Shown: one piece after another, positions 31,465 to 41,076 of the stretch | Layout of the letters: each line of letters opens with the position of its first letter | How positions within the stretch are numbered: position 1 is the stretch's first letter | Source: Pseudomonas koreensis | Lineage (GTDB): Bacteria; Pseudomonadota; Gammaproteobacteria; Pseudomonadales; Pseudomonadaceae | DNA: 64,000 nt | Direction: 5' to 3' | Assembly: GCF_024169245.1 (NCBI RefSeq) | Contig: NZ_JALJWP010000001.1 | Location: 1 to 64,000 of the forward strand | Position numbers and translations under genes: made by a program | Notes under the pieces: model-generated | Database searches by the model: none | Seen by the model: the letters and a program-made list of their open reading frames with translations, nothing else | What the model was told of the DNA's origin: nothing

Positions 31465-33332
31465 AAACGCCTTTTCCGCAGACCAACCGGCGCATTCTGG
31501 TCATCGACGACACGCCGGCGATCCATGAGGACTTTCGCAAGATCCTCGCGCCGCAGGTTGCGGACACCGGCGATCTGCAGCAACTGGAACAGACCTTGTT
31601 CGGCACCCATCAGGCGCCGCACCCGAGCTTCCAGATCGACTCCGCCTATCAGGGCCAGGAAGCGCTCGCACTGGTCAAACGAGCATTGGCCAACGGCACC
31701 CCCTATGCGCTTGCCTTCATCGACATGCGCATGCCGCCCGGCTGGGACGGCCTGGAAACCATCGAGCAACTGTGGCTGGTCGATCCGAACCTGCAAATCG
31801 CCTTGTGCACGGCGTACAGCGACTACAGCTGGGAGGCGATGGCCGAACGGCTGGAGTTCGGCGACCAGTTGCTGATCCTGAAAAAACCGTTCGACAGCCT
31901 GGAAATCCGCCAGATGGCCAACGCCCTGACCTGGAAGTGGCAGCTGGCGCAGGACGCAGCGCTGAAGATGCTCAGCCTTGAGCGGACCATCGAGGCGCGG
32001 GTTCACGAACTGCTCAAGGTTTCGCACCTGCTGCAATACGACAGCCTGACGGAACTGCCCAACAGCACCTTGCTGGGCGATCGCCTGAGCCAGGCCATGG
32101 CTGTCTGCCGGCGCCATGACAGGCAACTGGTGGTGATGTTCCTTGGTCTGGATCGTTTCAAGCGCATAAACAATGCGCTGGGCCATCCGGCGGGTGACGA
32201 CATACTCAAACAGACCGCCCGGCAACTGTTGGCCTGCGTGCGTGATTCGGACTCGGTGTTTCGCTACGGCTCCGACGAGTTCGTCGTGATCCTCGGCGAC
32301 ATCAACCATCCCCTGCAAACCCGCGGCATCGCGGAGAAACTCCTCGCCGCCATTCGCCTGCCGCAGACGATTGCCGGCCATGATGTCAGCGTCACCGCCA
32401 GCCTGGGCATCAGCGTCTACCCTGATGACGGTCTCGAGGCCATCGAACTGATCAAGAAAGCCGAGACCGCGATGCGCAACGTCAAGGAACAGGGGCCCGA
32501 CAACATCGGCTTCTTTATCGAGGCCATGAACCAGCACGCCCGCGAACAGCAGAGCATCGAGTCAGGGATTCGCCGCGCTCTGCAAAACCACGAACTGGTT
32601 CTGCACTATCAGCCCAAGATCGACCTGCGCAGTGCCAGAGTGGTGGGTGCCGAAGCCCTGGTGCGCTGGCAGAAACCGGGGCATGGCTGGGTCTACCCGG
32701 CGGACTTCATCCCGGTGGCCGAGGACAGCGGCCTGATCGTACCGCTGAGCAAATGGGTACTGGCCGAAGCCTGTCGTCAGACCCGCGCCTGGCAAGTGGC
32801 CGGGCTGCCACCGATCCGCATGTCGGTGAACACCTCGCCCATCGATTTTCGCCAGCGTGACTTCGTCGCAGGCATCGAGCACGTACTCGAGCAGACAGGA
32901 CTGGCGCCCGAGTGGCTGGAGCTGGAAATCACCGAAGGCGTACTGATGCAAAACGTCGAGGCGACGATGACGGCGCTCAATCGCCTGAAAGTGCTGGGCA
33001 CGCGCCTGGCGATCGATGACTTCGGCACCGGCTATTCCAGCCTGAGCTACCTGAGGCGGTTTCCCATCGACGTGCTGAAGATCGACCAATCTTTCATTCG
33101 CAACCTGTGCAACGACCGCAACGATGCCGCGCTGGTGAGCGCGATCATCAACCTGGGCAAGAGTCTTGGGCTGAACGTTATCGCCGAGGGCATCGAAACC
33201 GCCGAACAACTGGCCTTTCTCAAGGCCCATCACTGCGAAGAAGGCCAAGGGCACTTTTTCAGCAAAGCCCTGCCAGCCGACGCGTTCGCACGCTTGCTGG
33301 CCGGCACGCAACCCGCGCCGTGGGCGATCTGA
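31461..33332 (+). CDS. Response regulator REC-GGDEF-EAL with degenerate GGDEF and intact EAL
   Basis: 623 aa paralogue of the previous gene without the PAS. REC with DD16/17 and D88 (FIDMRMPPGWDG). The cyclase signature reads GSDEF (270-274) with an RDSD inhibitory-site motif retained. The EAL domain is complete: EALVRW (398-400 EAL), SVNTS, LEITEG, DDFGTGYSSL, LKIDQSF and AEGIET. Predicted: a phosphodiesterase for c-di-GMP, with the GSDEF part perhaps a GTP or c-di-GMP sensor. Coupled to the upstream cyclase by ATGA. Both would answer the same kinases with opposite effects. Confidence 0.9.
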   Translation: MKTPFPQTNRRILVIDDTPAIHEDFRKILAPQVADTGDLQQLEQTLFGTHQAPHPSFQIDSAYQGQEALALVKRALANGTPYALAFIDMRMPPGWDGLETIEQLWLVDPNLQIALCTAYSDYSWEAMAERLEFGDQLLILKKPFDSLEIRQMANALTWKWQLAQDAALKMLSLERTIEARVHELLKVSHLLQYDSLTELPNSTLLGDRLSQAMAVCRRHDRQLVVMFLGLDRFKRINNALGHPAGDDILKQTARQLLACVRDSDSVFRYGSDEFVVILGDINHPLQTRGIAEKLLAAIRLPQTIAGHDVSVTASLGISVYPDDGLEAIELIKKAETAMRNVKEQGPDNIGFFIEAMNQHAREQQSIESGIRRALQNHELVLHYQPKIDLRSARVVGAEALVRWQKPGHGWVYPADFIPVAEDSGLIVPLSKWVLAEACRQTRAWQVAGLPPIRMSVNTSPIDFRQRDFVAGIEHVLEQTGLAPEWLELEITEGVLMQNVEATMTALNRLKVLGTRLAIDDFGTGYSSLSYLRRFPIDVLKIDQSFIRNLCNDRNDAALVSAIINLGKSLGLNVIAEGIETAEQLAFLKAHHCEEGQGHFFSKALPADAFARLLAGTQPAPWAI

Positions 33333-33375
33333 TGAACACTTTGAAACCGGCCTTGAGTCAGGGAGACGATTGCCA

Positions 33376-34329
33376 ATGAGCCTTTACCACCACGCCATGA
33401 CGTTGCTGCTGTGCGGATTGTGTGCCGGGGCCGCTGCCGAGCCGCTGGACGAGCCGCTCAAACCGTTGCCCGCGGCTGCGCAGCAGGACGCCCGGCACGT
33501 GGAACTCGGTCGGCGGTTATTCCACGAGCCACGGTTATCGATCAACAACACGCTGTCCTGCGCCAGCTGTCACCAACTGGACAAGAACGGTGCCGACAGC
33601 CGCGCCTTGTCTCTGGGCTTCGACGGCAGACCGGTAGCGTTCAACACGCCGACGGTGTTCAACGCTGTCCTCAACTTTCGCCAGTTCTGGGATGGCCGCG
33701 TCGAAACCCTGGAAGAACAAAGCAACGTCGTCATCACCAGCCCCCATGAAATGGGCAGCAACTGGAACACGGTCATCGAGCGGCTCGGCCAAAACCCCGA
33801 CTATCGCCGCGACTTCGCCGCCCTCTTCCCGGACGGTGTGACCAGAGCCAATGTCCAGCAGGCGCTGGCCAGCTTCGAACGCACCCTGCTGACGCCCGAC
33901 TCACGTTTCGATCAATACCTGCTGGGCAACACCGACATCCTCACCCTGGAGGAAAAGTACGGTTATCAGCGCTTCAAGGAGTACGGCTGCATTGCCTGCC
34001 ATCAAGGGGTGAACATCGGCGGCAACATGTTCCAGAAATTCGGCGTGTTCGGCGATTACCTCGCCGATCGCGGCAACCCCACCGTGGCCGATCAGGGCCG
34101 CTTCAATGTCACCGGCGATGAAGCGGATCGGGCCGTATTCAGGGTGCCGAGCCTGCGCAATGTCGCGATCACCGCACCGTATTTTCACGATGGCTCGGCG
34201 CCCACCCTCGAGCGGGCGGTGGATGTGATGTTCCAGTACCAGTTGGGGCGCATGCCAAGCGAAGAGGACAAACGACTGATCATTCTGTTTCTCAAGACCC
34301 TCACCGGCCAATGGGCGGGCTCACTATGA
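33376..34329 (+). CDS. Di-haem cytochrome c peroxidase (CcpA/MauG family)
   Basis: 317 aa periplasmic protein. A signal peptide of about 22 residues precedes AEPLDEPL. Two haem c motifs are seen, CASCH near residue 61 and CIACH near residue 209, with the di-haem peroxidase region WDGRVETLEEQ and late Met/His ligand segments (TAPYFHDGSAPTL). The family reduces H2O2 with electrons from cytochrome c. It is the only non-signalling gene in this operon, set between the phosphodiesterase (44 bp gap, GGGAGA ribosome site) and the membrane kinase (ATGA overlap). This suggests a sensing or protective link to peroxide. Confidence 0.92.
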   Translation: MSLYHHAMTLLLCGLCAGAAAEPLDEPLKPLPAAAQQDARHVELGRRLFHEPRLSINNTLSCASCHQLDKNGADSRALSLGFDGRPVAFNTPTVFNAVLNFRQFWDGRVETLEEQSNVVITSPHEMGSNWNTVIERLGQNPDYRRDFAALFPDGVTRANVQQALASFERTLLTPDSRFDQYLLGNTDILTLEEKYGYQRFKEYGCIACHQGVNIGGNMFQKFGVFGDYLADRGNPTVADQGRFNVTGDEADRAVFRVPSLRNVAITAPYFHDGSAPTLERAVDVMFQYQLGRMPSEEDKRLIILFLKTLTGQWAGSL

Positions 34330-36140
34330 TCAACATCTCCCGTCGGCGCAGTCTGCTGTTGCTCACGCTGGTCGCCATGGCCCTGGCCTCGATCCTGCTG
34401 TTTCTCTACTTCAAGTCCAGCTCCGACCAGAACATGACGTACACCGAGTCGCGGGATCTGATCCGGCAGATCAAGCAGCAGAACTCGCTGTGGGAAAACG
34501 AGGTCCTCAAGGCCAGGGTCGCGCTCACCCACAACTACGATCCGCTGGTGTCGCCGATGAACGAGATGAACCGGCTGTGGGAGCGCTTCGACGCGATAGA
34601 GTCCGGGCATGGACGCAAAGACTCGGCGCAATGGAACGACGCCCACGAGAACTTCCGCCAAGCGATGCAGGAAAAGACCCGTCTGGTCGAACAGTTCAAA
34701 TCGCAGAATGCGCTGTTGCGCAACTCCCTGGCCTTTCTGCCCACGGCTGAAGACGACATCCTGCAACAGCTGGCCAGCCTGTCGGACTTCGATAAATTGC
34801 AGCTGCAAAACATCATCACCGATACCTACGACTTGCTGCTCAGCGCCCTGGAATTCGCCCAGGTCACCTCCGACGACAGGGCCGCCGACATCGAGGTCGG
34901 CCTGAACAAACTGAAGGTGAACGCCGAACGCCTGCCACCGGCATTTGAAACGCCGATCAGGATCCTGAGCAACCACATCGCCCTGATTGCTCGCGAACAG
35001 CCACGGGTCAACCAGTTACTCGAGAGCATCGAAACCATTCCAGTGGCCGAACGCCTGGACGTCATCACCACCATGCTCGACCACGATCAGCAGCGCGCCG
35101 ATCAGGTCGACCGGCAGTACCACGTCTACCTGTTATTGTTTTCGGTGCTGTTGGTGTTGTCGCTGGTGTGGCTGGCCATCCGCCTGATTGGCAGTTTCGC
35201 CGAGATCAACCGGGTAAACAGTGCCCTGCAAACGGCCAACGATGTACTGGAGCAACGGGTCGAGGAGCGCACCCGGGAACTCAGGGACGCGCAAAGCGAA
35301 CTGCTCGGCGCGGCACGTCAGGCCGGCATGGCGGAAATCGCCACCAACGTGCTGCACAACGTCGGCAACGTACTCAACAGCGTGAACATCTCCAGCGACC
35401 TGATCACACGCAAGCTGCGCAGCAGCAAATCCCAGGGTCTGGGCAAGGCCATGCAAATGATCAACGAACACCCGCATGACCTCGGCGCCTTCCTCAGCGA
35501 AGACGCCAAAGGCAAATTGCTCCCCGGCTACCTCAACCAATTGGTGGTCGCCATTGCCCAGGAGCAGCAGGAAATGCTCGACGAACTGAACCAGATGAAC
35601 AAGAGCGTCGATCACATCAAGGACATCGTCGCCACCCAGCAGTCCTACGCTGGCGCCAGCAGCATGACCGAGCCGCTGTTGATCAACGAGTTGCTCGAAG
35701 ACGCGTTGCGCATGAACGCCGGTGCCCTGACCCGGCACCACGTCACGGTGGTCAGGGAATATGCGGATGTGCCGCAGGTGATGGGCGACAAACACCGCTT
35801 GCTGCTGATCCTGATCAACCTCATCAGCAACGCCAAATACGCCATGTCCGACCTCAGCAACCGCCCACGCACCATGACCCTGGCAGTAAAAATCGTCGAT
35901 GACGGCTTCCTCGAAATCAGCGTCAAGGACGATGGCGAAGGCATCGCACCGGAGAACATGACACGGATCTTTGCTCACGGTTTTACCACCCGCAAGGAAG
36001 GCCACGGGTTCGGCCTGCACAGTTGTGCCCTGGCCGCGATCGAAATGAACGGGCGCCTCACCGCGCACAGTGACGGCCCGGGCAAAGGTGCGTTGTTCAC
36101 CCTGCAGATACCGCTGATTACCGTAACGGAGCACGCATGA
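34326..36140 (+). CDS. Membrane sensor histidine kinase with LHN-type phospho-acceptor box
   Basis: 604 aa. TM1 about 10-30, periplasmic helical sensor of about 230 residues, TM2 about 262-286, a coiled-coil (ALQTANDVLEQRVEERTREL), then an atypical dimerisation box with candidate phospho-acceptor H344 in VLHNVGNVLNS in place of the normal HE-N-P form. HATPase_c follows: N-box NLISNAKYAM, G1 DDGEGI, and FTTRKEGHGFGLH. Ligand unknown; its periplasmic domain shares the compartment and operon with the peroxidase. Its start overlaps the peroxidase stop and its stop overlaps the next start. Confidence 0.88.
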   Translation: MINISRRRSLLLLTLVAMALASILLFLYFKSSSDQNMTYTESRDLIRQIKQQNSLWENEVLKARVALTHNYDPLVSPMNEMNRLWERFDAIESGHGRKDSAQWNDAHENFRQAMQEKTRLVEQFKSQNALLRNSLAFLPTAEDDILQQLASLSDFDKLQLQNIITDTYDLLLSALEFAQVTSDDRAADIEVGLNKLKVNAERLPPAFETPIRILSNHIALIAREQPRVNQLLESIETIPVAERLDVITTMLDHDQQRADQVDRQYHVYLLLFSVLLVLSLVWLAIRLIGSFAEINRVNSALQTANDVLEQRVEERTRELRDAQSELLGAARQAGMAEIATNVLHNVGNVLNSVNISSDLITRKLRSSKSQGLGKAMQMINEHPHDLGAFLSEDAKGKLLPGYLNQLVVAIAQEQQEMLDELNQMNKSVDHIKDIVATQQSYAGASSMTEPLLINELLEDALRMNAGALTRHHVTVVREYADVPQVMGDKHRLLLILINLISNAKYAMSDLSNRPRTMTLAVKIVDDGFLEISVKDDGEGIAPENMTRIFAHGFTTRKEGHGFGLHSCALAAIEMNGRLTAHSDGPGKGALFTLQIPLITVTEHA

Positions 36141-37540
36141 GCGAACTGTCGAACCGCCGCATTCTGCTGATCGACGACATGCCGTCGATTCACGAAGACT
36201 TCCGCAAGATTCTTGCGCCGCCAGCGGCGCAGTCAGTGGAACTGGACGAGATGGAGGCCGCCCTGTTCGGTGCCCAGACCCGCCCCCGGCGCCCGCTGTT
36301 CGAGCTCGATTCAGCCTATGGCGGCGAAGAAGGCCTGGGCAAACTGATGCAGGCGCTGAAAGAGCAACGCCCCTACGCGCTGGCCTTCGTCGACATGCGC
36401 ATGCCCGATGGCTGGGACGGCGCGAAAACCATCGAACATCTCTGGCAGCACGATCCGCAGTTGCAGGTAGTGGTCTGTACCGCCTACTCGGATTATTCCT
36501 GGGATGAACTGCTGGAACGCCTGCAGGCGCATGACCGCTTGCTGATTCTGAAAAAACCGTTCGACAACATCGAAGTGCAGCAGATGGCCAACACCCTGCT
36601 GACCAAATGGCAGATGACCGAACGTGCATCATTGCAGATGCATCATCTGGAACACCTGGTCGATCAGCGCACCGCCCAGTTCAAGCAGGCCAGCGAAGAA
36701 CTGCAACGGGAAATCGATGAGCGCAAGCAACTGGAAAGTCAGTTGGTGCAGTCGGAAAAACTCGCTTCACTGGGCCAACTGGCGGCCGGCGTGGCCCATG
36801 AAATCAATAATCCGATCGGCTTCATCTCCTCCAATCTCGGCACCCTCGACGGCTACTTCAAACAATTGCTGAGCGTACTCGATGCCTGGCAAACGCTCGG
36901 GCCCACGCCAGACAGCGAGTCCGTGGCGCGGCTTGAGCAGTTGCGCCAAGACGTCGATCTGGACTTTCTCCTCGAAGACATTCCGGTGCTGATCCGCGAG
37001 TCCAAGGAAGGCATCGGCCGGGTCGGGCAGATCGTCAAGGACCTGAAGGATTTCTCCCGGGTCGATACCAACCAGCAATGGCAGTGGGCCAATCTGCAAC
37101 AAGGCATAGAGTCGACCCTGAACATTGTCGCCAGCGAGCTGAAGTACAAGGCCGACCTGATCAAGGAATATCAGCCCTTGCCGGATATCGAGTGTCTGCC
37201 GTCACAAATCAATCAGGTGATCATGAACCTGGTGGTCAATGCGGCTCAGGCCATGGGGCCCGAACGCGGCACCATCACCTTGCGCATCGGGCAACAACAG
37301 GAAACTGCCTGGGTGGAGGTTGCCGATACCGGCGCGGGGATTGCGCCGGATATCCTGCAGAAAATCTTCGATCCGTTTTTCACCACCAAACCGGTCGGCC
37401 AGGGCACCGGGCTTGGCCTGTCCCTGTCTTACGGCATCGTTAAAAAACACGGAGGAGAAATCTCGGTACGCAGCGAGCCGGGCGTGGGCACGACCTTTCG
37501 CGTCGAGTTGCCGATGCGTCAGAGTCGGCCCGCTGCGTGA
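36137..37540 (+). CDS. Soluble REC-histidine kinase
   Basis: 467 aa, receiver first. REC (about 5-150) is of the same subfamily as in the two GGDEF-EAL proteins ([40 protein letters not shown]). HisKA follows with [13 protein letters not shown], then HATPase_c ([31 protein letters not shown]). No membrane segment. Likely takes a phosphoryl group on its own receiver and controls its kinase, which may then feed the two c-di-GMP regulators. Last gene of the operon; convergent with the APC permease gene. Confidence 0.9.
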   Translation: MSELSNRRILLIDDMPSIHEDFRKILAPPAAQSVELDEMEAALFGAQTRPRRPLFELDSAYGGEEGLGKLMQALKEQRPYALAFVDMRMPDGWDGAKTIEHLWQHDPQLQVVVCTAYSDYSWDELLERLQAHDRLLILKKPFDNIEVQQMANTLLTKWQMTERASLQMHHLEHLVDQRTAQFKQASEELQREIDERKQLESQLVQSEKLASLGQLAAGVAHEINNPIGFISSNLGTLDGYFKQLLSVLDAWQTLGPTPDSESVARLEQLRQDVDLDFLLEDIPVLIRESKEGIGRVGQIVKDLKDFSRVDTNQQWQWANLQQGIESTLNIVASELKYKADLIKEYQPLPDIECLPSQINQVIMNLVVNAAQAMGPERGTITLRIGQQQETAWVEVADTGAGIAPDILQKIFDPFFTTKPVGQGTGLGLSLSYGIVKKHGGEISVRSEPGVGTTFRVELPMRQSRPAA

Positions 37541-37547
37541 AGCCGTC

Positions 37548-38873
37548 TCAGGCGGCTTCCTGAAAATCCATCTCCGGTGGCTGGCGACGGAAGCCGCCCG
37601 TCAGCACCGCCAGATACACCACGCCAATCGCCAGCCAGCTCAGGCCCAGATACACCGCCAGATGATCAAGGCTGACCATCAGCCACAAATCAGCCACCAG
37701 CCCGATGAAGGGGAAGATCAGAAACAGCAACAACTCGCGCAGGCCCTTTTTCTCGCCGCCGATCCAGTAATGGAAGATCACCGACAGATTCACCAGACTG
37801 AATGCCAGGAACGCGCCGAAGTTGATGAACGAGGTCGAGGTGGTGACGTCGAGTTTCAGCGCCAGCAAGGCCACCACGGCGCAGAGCAGGATGCTGTTGA
37901 CCGGTGTGCCGAAGCGCGCGTGCAACGTGCCGAAGAAGGACTTGGGCAAGACGCCGTCGCGGCCCATGGCGAACAACAGTCGCGAACCGCTGGCCTGGGC
38001 CGACAGTCCCGAGGCGAACTGGCCGACGATCAGGCCGATCAGGAAGATCGAGACGAACAGATCACCACCGATGTTGCGCGCGATTTCATAAGCAGCCGAG
38101 TCGACGCTGTCGAAATGGAACGACGGATGAGCGATCTGCACGAAGTACGAGACGCCGACGAAGATCAGGCCGCCGATCAAGGTGATCAGCATGATCGCCC
38201 GGGGAATGGTGCGGCGTGGATCGCGGGTTTCTTCGGTCAGGGTGCTGACTGCGTCGAAGCCGAGGAACGAATAGCAAGCGATCGCCGCGCCGCTCATGAT
38301 CAGCGGCAGCTGCATGTCGCCGTTGAAAAACGGCTTGATCGACCACAACGGCGTACCCGCATCGCCACCGATGTAGTGCACGCACAGCGCAACGAAGGCG
38401 ATCAGCACGAGGAACTGCACCAGCATCAGCAAGGCGTTGATGCCGTTGGCCAGTTTCAGGCCGATGATGTTGATCGCACTGGTGATACCGATGAACGCGA
38501 GCACCCAGATCCATTGCGGGATCGATGGGAAGGCCGACGTCAGGTAAGCCGCGCCGATCAACCAGATGGCCATGGGCAGAAACAGATAATCGAGCAACAC
38601 CGCCCAACCGGCGATAAAGCCGAGTTTGGGGCTGATCGCCTTGCGCACGTAGCTGTAAGCCGAGCCCGCGACAGGGAACGCGGCGGCCATGCGCCCGTAA
38701 CTCATGGCGGTGAAGAACATCGCCACCAGCGCCGCCAGATAAGCCGCAGGCACCATCCCAGCGGTGGTTTGGGCGAGGATGCCGAAGGTGCCGAGGACAA
38801 TGATCGGCGTCATGTAGGCGATGCCGAACAGCACCACCGACCCTAGCGAAAGGGTGCGTTGCAAACGAGCCAT
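37548..38873 (-). CDS. APC family amino acid/polyamine permease
   Basis: 441 aa inner-membrane transporter with about 12 TM segments. The family opening GIAYMTPIIVLGTFGI, the FPVAGSAYSYVRK segment and SFLGFDAVSTLTEETRDP (consensus motif near TM6) are seen. Substrate probably an amine or amino acid. In P. aeruginosa the same run of permease, carbon-nitrogen hydrolase and LuxR regulator occurs, so substrate import and C-N bond cleavage are probably coupled. The upstream in-frame extension is rejected: MARLQRTLSLG starts the usual family N terminus. Confidence 0.9.
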   Translation of the reverse strand: MARLQRTLSLGSVVLFGIAYMTPIIVLGTFGILAQTTAGMVPAAYLAALVAMFFTAMSYGRMAAAFPVAGSAYSYVRKAISPKLGFIAGWAVLLDYLFLPMAIWLIGAAYLTSAFPSIPQWIWVLAFIGITSAINIIGLKLANGINALLMLVQFLVLIAFVALCVHYIGGDAGTPLWSIKPFFNGDMQLPLIMSGAAIACYSFLGFDAVSTLTEETRDPRRTIPRAIMLITLIGGLIFVGVSYFVQIAHPSFHFDSVDSAAYEIARNIGGDLFVSIFLIGLIVGQFASGLSAQASGSRLLFAMGRDGVLPKSFFGTLHARFGTPVNSILLCAVVALLALKLDVTTSTSFINFGAFLAFSLVNLSVIFHYWIGGEKKGLRELLLFLIFPFIGLVADLWLMVSLDHLAVYLGLSWLAIGVVYLAVLTGGFRRQPPEMDFQEAA

Positions 38874-38990
38874 GGGCGACTTACTCCGAATGTTATTGGA
38901 TTTATGGCAGAGCCGGATTCGGCGAAAATTTTTCGGGTCTGTTTTGTTGTTGTGTGTGGCTTGCATCGTGGTTCGGCTTGAGATCTTTCC

Positions 38991-39150
38991 CCCCTCACCC
39001 CAGCCCTCTCCCCCAAGGGGGCGAGGGGGAAAGGGAGCCGATCTGTGTGGATTTCGATACCTGAGTTCGACTCGGCATCTCAGGTCGATGTATCTCGAAA
39101 GTACACCTCGGTCAGTCCCCTCTCCCTCCGGGAGAGGGCTAGGGTGAGGG
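38991..39150. repeat. Composite intergenic repeat, copy 3
   Basis: Shorter copy, 160 bp, with left arm CCCTCACCCCAGCCCTCTCC and right arm ending GAGAGGGCTAGGGTGAGGG, and the shared CTCGGTCAGTCCCCTCTCC block. It separates the permease and nitrilase genes, so the two may have separate transcripts. Confidence 0.8.
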
Positions 39151-39159
39151 CAGTGGTTA

Positions 39160-39978
39160 TCAGTGTGGAATCAACAACTCGCGAACACCGCAAGCCTGCT
39201 CCACCACCTCTCCCGGCAACTTCAGACGCTGATCATCCAGATAGCGGTAATCCTTGCGCGCGATCTCCAGTTGCGTGAAATCCAGCTCGACCCTGAACTG
39301 CCCTTCTTCGCGCCCAGCCTCGAACAGCAGCGCCCCCAGCGGATCGACCAGCGCACTGCCGCCGGCAAACACCAGGCCGTCATCCCCTGCATCAACGCGA
39401 TTGACCATCAGCGCAAACGCTTGGTTTTCCTGGGCGCGGGCCATGATCGCGGTGCGGTGGGTCGGGCCGTACGGGTCCATGTTGCCGTTGGTGACGATGA
39501 GCAATTCCACGCCCAGTTGCGCCAGGGCGCGGGCAGTTTCCGGGAACTCGATGTCGTAGCAGATCAACAGCCCGACGCGCACGCCGTTCCACACACAAGT
39601 GGCATAGCGGTCGCCGGCCTCGAACACGCCGCGATCCGACGCCCACAGATGAGTCTTGCGGTATTTCAGGGCAATGCCTTCTGGGGTGATCAGCAGCGTG
39701 GTGTTGTAGAAGCGGCCGTTGTCGTTTTCGGCCATGCCGATGACCACTGCGATGTTGCGCTCACGCGCCGCCGCGCACACGGCGCTGACGGTCGGGCCGT
39801 CGAGCGGTTCGGCGATTCGCGCCACGGTTTCGGCATTGGGAAAGCCCATCAGGTGGGTTTCCGGGAACACGATCATTTGCGTGTCGGCCGCGCAGGCAGC
39901 AATCGCCGTCAGTGCGCGCTGGAGGTTGTAAGCCGTGTCATTGTCACGGCCCGCCAGTTGGGCGAGTTCGACTTTCAT
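39160..39978 (-). CDS. Carbon-nitrogen hydrolase (nitrilase superfamily)
   Basis: 272 aa cytoplasmic hydrolase. The Glu-Lys-Cys triad is complete: E40 (VFPETHL), K108 (YRKTHLW) and C140 (LICYDIEFPE). The family cleaves amides, ureas or nitriles; this group is near aliphatic amidases and omega-amidases. AAGGA ribosome site before MKVELAQL. Partner of the permease at 37548 and divergent from the LuxR regulator at 40104. Confidence 0.92.
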   Translation of the reverse strand: MKVELAQLAGRDNDTAYNLQRALTAIAACAADTQMIVFPETHLMGFPNAETVARIAEPLDGPTVSAVCAAARERNIAVVIGMAENDNGRFYNTTLLITPEGIALKYRKTHLWASDRGVFEAGDRYATCVWNGVRVGLLICYDIEFPETARALAQLGVELLIVTNGNMDPYGPTHRTAIMARAQENQAFALMVNRVDAGDDGLVFAGGSALVDPLGALLFEAGREEGQFRVELDFTQLEIARKDYRYLDDQRLKLPGEVVEQACGVRELLIPH

Positions 39979-40103
39979 GAGAATTCCTTGTTGTGAGCGC
40001 CGAGCCTGGAAAGATTGCCCGGTGCCTGTCTGTGGGCCAGTATGCGCAGCAAGCAACCGGCCAGGGAATCACGCGGCCGGGGTAACCCGATAGGGGTAGA
40101 TCG

Positions 40104-40904
40104 ATGACACTTTCGTTGAATGACATCACTTGGCACCGCGCTGTCGGGCAACTGATCGACGCGCTGGACAAGCCGAATTTCTGGGCGCAACTGGTGCGTC
40201 TGCTCGAGCAGTACGTGACGTTCGATAGCTGGGTCGTGCTGCTGTTCAGCGCCGAACAGCATCCGCAAGTCTTCGCCGAATGCCCGGGTGAGGACGGTAG
40301 CCCGGACCCATTGTTCCAGGATTATCTGCGTGGTCTGTACTTGCTCGATCCGTTCTACATCGCCTGCCGCGAGCAGTCGCGAACCGGGCTCTATCGCCTC
40401 TCGGAAGTCGCGCCGGAGCATTTCGAGCTGACCGAGTATTACCAGCGATACTTTCGTCTGAATGTGGTGGCGGACGAAATCCAGTTCAATTGCCAGCTCG
40501 AAGGGGAGCGCACGCTGTGCCTGTCGCTGGGCAGTGAAAAACGTTTCACTGGTGAGCAGATTGCTTTGCTGTCATTGATTCAGCCGTGGGTACTGGGTCT
40601 GCTGCGCCAGCGCTTGCCGTACGAGATCAACGAAACCGTCGCCCTCGCCGCCGCACCGGCGCAGGCCGACTGGCGCGTGCAACTGGAAGCGTCGGTGCAA
40701 CAGCTCAAGGGCGCCCAACTGACCGCGCGGGAACTGGATGTCGGGCGTTTGATGCTCAGCGGTTGCTCCAGCAAAGAAATCGCCCGTAAGCTGGAAATCT
40801 CCGTGGAAACCGTGAAAGTCCATAAGAAACACATGTACAGCAAGCTGGGGATCAAATCCCAGTCCGAGCTGTTTTCGATTTTTTTGCAGGCGCAGAACGC
40901 CTGA
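40104..40904 (+). CDS. LuxR family transcriptional regulator
   Basis: 266 aa. The C-terminal LuxR HTH (about 200-260: LTARELDVGRLMLSGCSSKE, VETVKVHKKHMYSKLGI) is clear. The N-terminal domain shows no receiver and no obvious autoinducer-site pattern, so the signal is unknown. Divergent from the nitrilase gene over 125 bp; it probably controls the nitrilase/permease pair, as the conserved neighbourhood suggests. Confidence 0.9.
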   Translation: MTLSLNDITWHRAVGQLIDALDKPNFWAQLVRLLEQYVTFDSWVVLLFSAEQHPQVFAECPGEDGSPDPLFQDYLRGLYLLDPFYIACREQSRTGLYRLSEVAPEHFELTEYYQRYFRLNVVADEIQFNCQLEGERTLCLSLGSEKRFTGEQIALLSLIQPWVLGLLRQRLPYEINETVALAAAPAQADWRVQLEASVQQLKGAQLTARELDVGRLMLSGCSSKEIARKLEISVETVKVHKKHMYSKLGIKSQSELFSIFLQAQNA

Positions 40905-40925
40905 ACGCTTGATGAAATTGCTTTA

Positions 40926-41014
40926 TGTAGGAGTGAGCCTGCTCGCGATGGCGTCGGGTCAGTGAAATCGTTTGCAGCTGATATACCGCTATCGCGAGCA
41001 GGCTCACTCCTACA
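40926..41014. repeat. Paired inverted REP element (GTAGGAGTGAGC class)
   Basis: Arms TGTAGGAGTGAGCCTGCTCG and complement, about 28 bp each, with a 33-nt spacer. Same class as 61335-61424 and the partial copy at 63968. Confidence 0.88.
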
Positions 41015-41076
41015 GGGGAATGGTGTTCATCCCTAAATCTTCGATGAATATTCCGAGTCCGAACCAGGGAAACCGT

